Source: Hyphomicrobiales bacterium (GTDB lineage: Bacteria; Pseudomonadota; Alphaproteobacteria; Rhizobiales; Aestuariivirgaceae). From it: 5,646 nucleotides of DNA. Positions 4,915-5,646 of this stretch are shown here, piece after piece; the first letter of the stretch is position 1; every line of letters begins with the position of its first letter. The notes below the pieces were generated by a model that did not search any database, was not told the origin of the DNA, and saw only the letters and a program-made list of their open reading frames with translations. Location: NCBI GenBank assembly GCA_026987255.1, contig JALSNA010000014.1, forward strand, positions 1-5,646, in the 5' to 3' direction. A program made the position numbers and the translations under genes.

Positions 4915-5529
4915 TCAGCTATGGGCGAAAATGTCCGTATCGCCCCATCCGGCCAGATCGAGGGCGGCGCGGGTGGGCAGGAAATCGAAGCATTTGCGCG
5001 CCAGATCCGTGCGGCCTTCGCGCTTGAGCATCTGGTCAAGGCGGATTTTCAGCTCGTGCAGGTAGAGCACATCGGAGGCGGCATATTTCTTCTGGGCATC
5101 GGAGAGCACCGGGGTGCCCCAGTCGGAGCTTTGCTGCTGCTTGGACATGTCGATGCCGAGCATCTCGCGCACCAGATCCTTCAGGCCGTGGCGGTCGGTA
5201 TAGGTGCGCACCAGGCGCGAGGCGATCTTGGTGCAATAGACCGGCGCGGTCTCCACCCCCAGCCAGCGCTTCATGGCGGCGATGTCGAAGCGGGCATAAT
5301 GGAAGATCTTCAGGACATCCGGATTTTCCATCAGGCGCTTGAGGTTGGGCGCGTCATAGGTGTCGCGGTCGAGCTGCACCAGCACGGCGTTGCCGTCTCC
5401 GGAGGAAAGCTGCACGAGACACAGCTTGTCGCGGAAGGGATTGAGACCCATGGTCTCGGTATCCACCGCCACCTGGGAGCCGAAATCCGCATCCGCGGGC
5501 AGATCGCCCTTGTAAAGCTTGATCGCCAT
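4915..5529 (-). CDS. nrnC: NrnC-type nano-RNase (DEDDy 3'-5' exoribonuclease, often labelled ribonuclease D)
   Basis: This 204-residue exonuclease consists of a single DEDDy domain and lacks the HRDC domains of the longer (about 375-residue) E. coli RNase D. The metal-binding acidic residues are visible: Asp23 and Glu25 in VAVDTETMGLNP, Asp82 in FHYARFDIA, and Tyr149/Asp153 in KYAASDVLYLH. From memory of characterised alphaproteobacterial NrnC, the shared stretches are CTKIASRLVRTYTDRHGLK (99-117), SKQQQSSDW (129-137), FLPTR (183-187) and the end GWGDTDIFAHS. NrnC degrades two-to-few-nucleotide RNAs, including pGpG from cyclic-di-GMP turnover, and replaces Orn in these bacteria. The ATG matches the family start, although no strong Shine-Dalgarno sequence precedes it. 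It is first in an operon with folC behind a good promoter. The catalytic set is intact; the exact substrate is inferred from the family. Confidence 0.92.
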   Translation of the reverse strand: MAIKLYKGDLPADADFGSQVAVDTETMGLNPFRDKLCLVQLSSGDGNAVLVQLDRDTYDAPNLKRLMENPDVLKIFHYARFDIAAMKRWLGVETAPVYCTKIASRLVRTYTDRHGLKDLVREMLGIDMSKQQQSSDWGTPVLSDAQKKYAASDVLYLHELKIRLDQMLKREGRTDLARKCFDFLPTRAALDLAGWGDTDIFAHS

Positions 5530-5564
5530 GGTCTTGTCAGTCCGTGTTGAAAAAAGGTGCGCGG

Positions 5565-5593
5565 ACTATACGCCGGCAATGACGGGATGGAAA
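5565..5593 (-). promoter_or_regulatory. Candidate promoter of the nrnC-folC operon
   Basis: On the minus strand TTTCCA (5593-5588) and TATAGT (5570-5565) have an ideal 17-base spacer. They match the sigma70 consensus at four and five of six positions. Initiation near 5558 gives a leader of about 29 bases before the nrnC ATG at 5529. Confidence 0.48.
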
Positions 5594-5646
5594 ACAAAAA
5601 ACGGCGGTGGCGGCGCAGGGGAGAAAAAATCGCCGGAATGGCGCGC
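5587..5646 (+). other. Right-edge open frame, possible start of a divergent gene
   Basis: An ATG at 5587 opens 20 codons to the window edge, reading MENKKRRWRRRGEKIAGMAR. A very basic N-terminus can precede a membrane anchor, and in some alphaproteobacteria the RNase D-like gene neighbours the LPS-export gene lptC. No good ribosome site precedes the ATG, it overlaps the nrnC -35 box, and another frame (ATG 5579) is equally open. I would not call this a gene without the sequence to the right. Confidence 0.15.

Noticed and set aside
3627..5027. Plus-strand open frame of 466 codons
   Set aside because: It is antisense to folC and the end of nrnC. It is Gly/Gln/Arg-rich without motifs, and the minus-strand reading has all the catalytic signatures.
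4914..5039. Upstream extension of folC to ATG 5039
   Set aside because: The added 42 residues are coded inside nrnC in another frame and are not FolC-like. The ATG at 4913 fits the family length.
4729..5550. Plus-strand open frame of 273 codons
   Set aside because: It is antisense to nrnC and the start of folC. The minus strand carries the intact DEDDy residues.
5596..5635. Possible minus-strand terminator (CGGCG/CGCCG then T6)
   Set aside because: There are only five strong pairs around a loop of about 24 bases, and no upstream gene is visible to terminate.
1..5646. Search for tRNA, rRNA, CRISPR arrays, integrases, phage or defence genes
   Set aside because: No cloverleaf, regularly spaced repeats or relevant protein motifs were seen on either strand.

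Overview
The window is GC-rich DNA with tightly packed genes, and every confidently identified gene is an ordinary chromosomal one. The best taxonomic clue is the 204-residue DEDDy exonuclease at the right. It has the length, internal motifs and C-terminal signature (GW..xDIFAHS) of NrnC, the nano-RNase characterised in alphaproteobacteria. With the codon usage and the GhrA and adenosine-kinase types, this points to an alphaproteobacterium, perhaps Rhodospirillales-like; the order is a guess.

Layout from left to right. (1) 1-144, minus: the first 48 codons of an unrecognised protein with a GTG start, cut by the window edge. Its leader (145-312) holds an AT-rich patch and a 17-bp palindrome. 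(2) 313-2109, minus: a two-gene operon, an EamA/DMT-type ten-helix transporter followed by a GhrA-type glyoxylate/hydroxypyruvate reductase. The reductase Shine-Dalgarno sequence overlaps the transporter stop codon. (3) 2110-2440: a divergent intergenic region of about 330 bp. Half of it is a 167-bp imperfect palindrome with perfect 11-bp ends, best read as a MITE-like foldback element. The rest carries a promoter and leader for the next gene. (4) 2441-3451, plus: a PfkB-family adenosine kinase, probably starting at TTG. (5) 3452-3599: the gap between convergent genes, holding a 26-bp-stem hairpin. (6) 3600-5529, minus: nrnC followed by folC, with only one base between stop and start, behind a recognisable promoter at 5565-5593. 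(7) 5530-5646: a promoter region with no gene I can support.

The genes cover housekeeping and small-molecule metabolism: folate polyglutamylation, nanoRNA turnover, purine salvage and 2-keto acid reduction coupled to a metabolite carrier. I see no defence system, phage, CRISPR array, tRNA or rRNA, and no convincing new multi-gene system. The most unusual non-coding structures are the 167-bp foldback element and the long hairpin between the kinase and folC. Three starts (TTG, TTG and GTG) are non-ATG, and three genes (transporter, kinase, folC) start well inside the longest possible open frame.
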